Below are positions 60,878-64,000 of a stretch of DNA of 64,000 bases, one piece after another. A program made the translations under genes and the position numbers. The stretch comes from Hanleya hanleyi. Its lineage: Eukaryota > Mollusca > Polyplacophora > Lepidopleurida > Hanleyidae. The stretch spans positions 1 through 64,000 of the forward strand of contig JAVTVY010025105.1 in NCBI GenBank assembly GCA_036873755.1, written 5' to 3'. The notes under the pieces were generated by a model. The model was not told the DNA's origin, did no database searches, and saw only the letters and a program-made list of their open reading frames with translations. The first letter of the stretch is position 1; each line of letters starts with the position of its first letter.

Positions 60878-61848
60878 ATGTCGTGTACGTGTACGTTCTG
60901 TCAGAGAACTTTCTCTCGTCACGAAAGTATGCTCAGACACATTCAATGCAAACACAACCAAGAGACACCACCGAGTCCCTCTATAGGTCCACCAAGTGGA
61001 GCAGAGCATCCCTATACCATGACGGTGAGCGACCCTACGGGATGTGGCAAGACGTTCTGGGTGATGAAATTCTTAGAAGAAGGGCCCTATAGTTATACCC
61101 GTATAGTCTGATGCTATAGCCAGTGGCAATACACCTACGAAACTACAAGGTTACAGAATGTGAGCTTCGTCCCAGGAATTCCTCACGATATCGATCAAGC
61201 GTATTTCTTCGACCCCGAGAAGACCGACGTGGTAGTGCTACATGATCTGATGAGTGCGGCCAAGGACAATTCATACGTTGCAGACTTGTTTACCAAAGGA
61301 TCCCATTATCGGAATCTGTCCGTCATCTATTTGACCCAGAATCTCTTTCCTCAAGGGAAGGCGTCCAGAGATATTGCCAATACTTTGTGATGTTCTCCAG
61401 TCCCATCGACAGAGCACAAATCCGTGTGTTTGGTAGTCGAATTTATCGTCAGAACATCGACCATTTCATGCAGGCGTTTCAAGGTGTGACAAGTCGTTCG
61501 TATGGCTACCTGTTCGTAGACTCAAAAGCTCATACTGCCGAAGATCGCCGGTTGACGACCCACCTGTTACCCGGCGAGGGGTCACCACAACGTCATATAC
61601 CCCTACACCGTCCAACGAGTCTACACCTGGCAGTACCCGTCCAGCAGCAGCAACCCACCCCCATACAGCGGATTCCTTTCATACCATCAGTCCCGGAATA
61701 TCACCCAACCGTGAAGGAACAACCCAAACCCGTACAAAGGAGGATGTGTTCAAAGAAAGTATGGACGCCGAGATGGGCGAGGCGTTGGAGGCCACAGAAA
61801 ACAAGTTTCACCACAAAGGGTATTCGAAAGAGAAAGCCGCAATTTTAG
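60878..61848 (+). pseudogene. Degraded C2H2-tagged HerA/FtsK-type packaging ATPase, virus-like
   Basis: The product would be a DNA-packaging-type ATPase. The first piece starts at ATG 60878 with a C2H2 finger (CTFCQRTFSRHESMLRH) and then a P-loop PTGCGKT, whose first conserved Gly is Asp. An in-frame TGA at 61109 interrupts it. The next piece has a Walker-B-like VVVLHDLM near 61229-61250, FTKGSHYRNLSV, and a TQNLF motif as in HerA/A32 ATPases. A frameshift near 61385 precedes the last piece (SSPIDRAQ, GYLFVD), which ends at 61848 in a Pro/Gln-rich tail. I recall such finger-tagged ATPases as multi-copy in invertebrate genomes, associated with Polinton/adintovirus-like DNA, but no polymerase, integrase or capsid gene is in view to confirm that. 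Confidence 0.6.
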
Positions 61849-61862
61849 CCATAACACATTGA
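61761..61862 (+). CDS. Small overlapping open frame in the virus-like block
   Basis: From ATG 61761 a 33-codon frame (MDAEMGEALEATENKF...) overlaps the end of the ATPase frame. The same frame is open for some distance upstream with a Thr/Ser/Pro-rich reading, so this may be the real continuation of an upstream reading after a frameshift, or a separate small protein. Unrecognised. Confidence 0.3.
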   Translation: MDAEMGEALEATENKFHHKGYSKEKAAILAITH

Positions 61863-62131
61863 TACCCAGATTACGGCGGACTTTACGTCAGCAGTATGTC
61901 GACCACGTGACTCATATGAAATTGCTGGACAAGGTCCCGGTCCATATGGAAATCGAAAGAACAGCGTTGGTGTTGAAAACCCCAGGCATGAGCTGGACAG
62001 CGGCGTATGTCAGAGCGATGGCTCAAAAGAAACATTTGTTTGAACGCATCATTAAGATAGCCCATACGACATCATTTTCCTTATTTCACCATGAGCACTA
62101 CAGAGTCCACCTTGTTTGGAGTAAACTTTGA
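61859..62131 (+). CDS. Hypothetical small basic protein, virus-like block
   Basis: About 72-90 residues depending on start (TTG 61859 or ATG 61915). Basic N-terminus (RLRRTLRQQY), no recognised domain. It overlaps the preceding small frame and the following one by short stretches, the compact same-strand arrangement expected of viral DNA rather than host genes. The function is not known. Confidence 0.4.
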   Translation: MIPRLRRTLRQQYVDHVTHMKLLDKVPVHMEIERTALVLKTPGMSWTAAYVRAMAQKKHLFERIIKIAHTTSFSLFHHEHYRVHLVWSKL

Positions 62132-62464
62132 ACCCGACAACGAGGATACTCTAGCCGAAGCGTTACGTCAAACCAACGTTCAAGTCGATGATATTATTGA
62201 TACCGCTCAAGGTGGATCCACCGAGACCGTTCAGCACCAACGCATGCGTTGTAATCTTATCACGCTCATAGATGACATCCAATGGGTGACCCGGGTAGTC
62301 TTCTGCTACATAAGAAACAGATAGTACCCGAAGAGGATACCAACACAACTACCCGTGCCCAGAATTTGCTGACCCTGCATGAGGCATTTCAAACCTTTAT
62401 GGAGATGCAGCTGGAGACCGGAATTATCTTCTTCAACCCCCAACATAATGATGTCCGTCAATAG
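62091..62464 (+). pseudogene. Hypothetical virus-like gene, one frameshift
   Basis: ATG 62091 opens an acidic frame (MSTTESTLFGVNFEPD...) that closes at 62324. A second frame (from about 62282 to 62464, e.g. NLLTLHEAFQTFMEMQLETG) continues in another phase, so the gene appears broken by a frameshift near 62290-62310. It overlaps the preceding gene by 41 bp. No domain recognised. Confidence 0.4.
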
Positions 62465-62665
62465 ATGATCGACAATGCATAAGGCGTTGGGATAGGGCGT
62501 TTATATTTTCTAAATGGGCACACTCATGCAATTTAGCAATTGAAAATGAAAGGCGTGCAATCCTCCTTAAACCTTCAACTTTTCTAAAAAATTCCATAAA
62601 ATGTATGAAAATGTGTCAAATTCGACCCACAGAAAACGTACGAAATGATTTTCGTTTGATGCATG
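62465..62665. other. Spacer, no gene
   Basis: Non-coding interval between the plus-strand virus-like frames and the MITE. Confidence 0.4.
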
Positions 62666-63220
62666 TTAACCCTACCTGGCCGGGGGGGGGGGGCGGGGGC
62701 AAATCGCCCCACTACCAAACTTCCGCGCTATCTCCGGAACGACAAAAAATGGAGTGCTGAAACTCCTTGACTTTATAGTTGATCATATTGGGGTCATTTT
62801 GAGCCCATTTGCATAACCCCCGAGTTGAGGATTATGGGTAAATTCAAGATGGCGGCCACGTGGGGTATCAACAAAATGATGCTTTTGTGATATTTCTTCA
62901 ACATTTCTGCTTTTCCGCGATGAAAAGTGAGCAAAAACTGTTTTATTTCACAGCACAATAATATTTACTAATTTATCATGCAGTACTTGCGGAGAAATTG
63001 CACAAATAAAAATTTTCGAAAAATCCGACCGAAAAATCGGCCAAAAATGCAGTTTTGAAAATGACGACACTGTGACGTCATCAATGTGGCCATCTTGGAT
63101 TGTTTTTAACATTTTCTGGTAGAGCTTGACCCAAGGGTATAATGTAGTAAGCTTCAGCCCCCTAGCACAAGGGATAAGAAAAATACAGGCCCCAAAAAAG
63201 CCCAAGCCAGATAGGGATAA
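62666..63220. mobile_element. piggyBac-like MITE (CCCTAYCTGGC ends)
   Basis: The left end is TTAA (62666-62669) then CCCTACCTGGC; the right end read inward is TTAT then CCCTATCTGGC (63217-63220 and inside). Ten of eleven terminal bases match and the target differs from TTAA by one base, consistent with a piggyBac-type insertion. The element is 547 bp (62670-63216), holds a poly(G) run near the left end and no protein. It separates the two convergent halves of the virus-like block. Confidence 0.65.
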
Positions 63221-63636
63221 AGTGTTTCCCGTCCAACGGACAATTTAAAATGGCGAAAAAACGGGGGTCGACCATAAAGGGATCAACATTTTCGGTCCTC
63301 GAAAAAGTGCGGATTTTGGCCGGCCAGATATTCATTTCCAGACACGATCAACTCTGTAGTGACGCGTAGGTACGATCAACAAGGAATTGTTATATCTTCG
63401 TTTGGAGAAATGGTTACCGGGTACATCCAGGTGATACTATAGATATCAGTTAGTAGAAAGGCAGGATAAAATAACAATGCTTTCAAAAACGGGCGACCTT
63501 TCTTATTATGAAATTAGGGAGGGGCCACTTTGTGCGAAACCGTGGCAACTGTGGAATGCACCCTCAGGTGTTGAGACGGGCGTTAAGGCGTAACGACGGA
63601 CGTTGACGGGCGTCACGGCATTTCGATGAATTAGTG
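63221..63636. other. Intergenic, no gene
   Basis: GC-moderate non-coding DNA with a GACGGGCGTT..GACGGACGTTGACGGGCGTC partial repetition near 63577-63615. Confidence 0.4.
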
Positions 63637-63933
63637 TCAACTACATGGTGTAGGCGTTGACTCTATACGCGGTGTAGGTGTTGACTGTACACGTGATGTG
63701 GCGGTGATGTCTGGGCTCGTTTCGGTCACGGGATTGACTATCTGTAGACTGGTTTGACTGTCGGCTGGTGGTTGTGTCTTTGGTGGGATGAGTAGAGTGC
63801 TGAGATAGGCTACGTCGTAAAACACACCTCCGTACAACACACTCAGCAGGGTTAGCAATATCACTACAAAGCCCACTTGTGCTTTGCGCGTTTTGGGCGA
63901 CGCTATGTTCAGAGACGATTGCACTGTGTTCAT
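63637..63933 (-). CDS. Small membrane protein of the virus-like block
   Basis: A 98-codon frame with a good ATG at 63933 starts MNTVQSSLNIASPKTRKAQ. A hydrophobic span at about residues 20-49 (VGFVVILLTLLSVLYGG and beyond) should cross a membrane once or twice. A Pro/Thr/Ser-rich tail follows with a short repetition (VQSTPTPRIESTPTP). It is convergent to the other virus-like frames. A TATA box lies 41 bp upstream. Function and family unknown; the layout suggests a structural or membrane component. Confidence 0.5.
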   Translation of the reverse strand: MNTVQSSLNIASPKTRKAQVGFVVILLTLLSVLYGGVFYDVAYLSTLLIPPKTQPPADSQTSLQIVNPVTETSPDITATSRVQSTPTPRIESTPTPCS

Positions 63934-63973
63934 GGCCGAACGTGGAATGAAGGATGATGGCGGTGGTGTCTTG

Positions 63974-63980
63974 TTTTATA
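63974..63980 (-). promoter_or_regulatory. TATA box of the membrane-protein ORF
   Basis: TATAAAA on the minus strand, 41 bp before the ATG at 63933. The very short leader is typical of compact viral or transposon genes. Confidence 0.5.
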
Positions 63981-64000
63981 CTCGTTTCACCTGGTTGGCC

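Overview
This is eukaryotic, AT-rich, intron-containing DNA from a marine invertebrate, most likely a mollusc. The grounds are abundant TACATGTA-type words, a 5S-rRNA-derived SINE and other SINE tails ending in GTGAGTGAGTGAG, spliced exons of a metazoan smoothelin-family gene, and many kinds of invertebrate DNA transposon. Species cannot be fixed from the sequence. No prokaryotic genes, operons or CRISPR arrays are present.

Layout. 1-9.1 kb: a 523-bp foldback, then a two-exon CACTA/EnSpm-type transposase gene (C2H2 finger exon, phase-1 intron, about 2.7-kb catalytic exon). It is followed by a CCATGG-palindrome array that looks like its subterminal repeat zone, and by two more foldbacks. 9.1-20 kb: accessory DNA with SINE pieces, a TTAA-flanked piggyBac-like element with a second SINE inserted at its edge, a TA-flanked pogo/mariner-like element and several tandem arrays. 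20-27 kb: three minus-strand exons of a smoothelin-like gene in compatible phases, plus intronic MITEs and a tRNA-derived SINE head. 27.7-32.6 kb: two minisatellites, the first split by a hAT-like element.

33,981-41,967 is the most unusual part. It is a 7,987-bp block with 21-bp imperfect terminal inverted repeats and a perfect 10-bp target duplication (GAACTTAGTG). Inside are about 28 copies of a roughly 131-bp satellite (each with the palindrome GACAATATATTGTC), a 1,092-bp tandem duplication and a terminal inverted satellite copy. I see no transposase in it, so it behaves like a giant non-autonomous transposon that carries a satellite.

42-60 kb: the 5S-derived SINE, hAT- and pogo-type MITEs, a hAT-like element with a 5-bp duplication, a broken coiled-coil gene of an uncharacterised invertebrate repeat family with its core deleted, and a near-perfect 566-bp palindrome with a 9-bp target duplication (Mutator-like). 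60-64 kb: GC-richer tandem repeats and a long GT/GGT tract lead into a degraded DNA-virus-like segment. It has a C2H2-tagged HerA/FtsK-type packaging ATPase pseudogene, small overlapping ORFs, and a convergent membrane-protein ORF with its own TATA box, interrupted by a piggyBac-like MITE.

The only probable host gene is the smoothelin-like one; nearly everything else is mobile or repetitive. Element classes were assigned from terminal repeats, target duplications and remembered protein motifs, without any database search.
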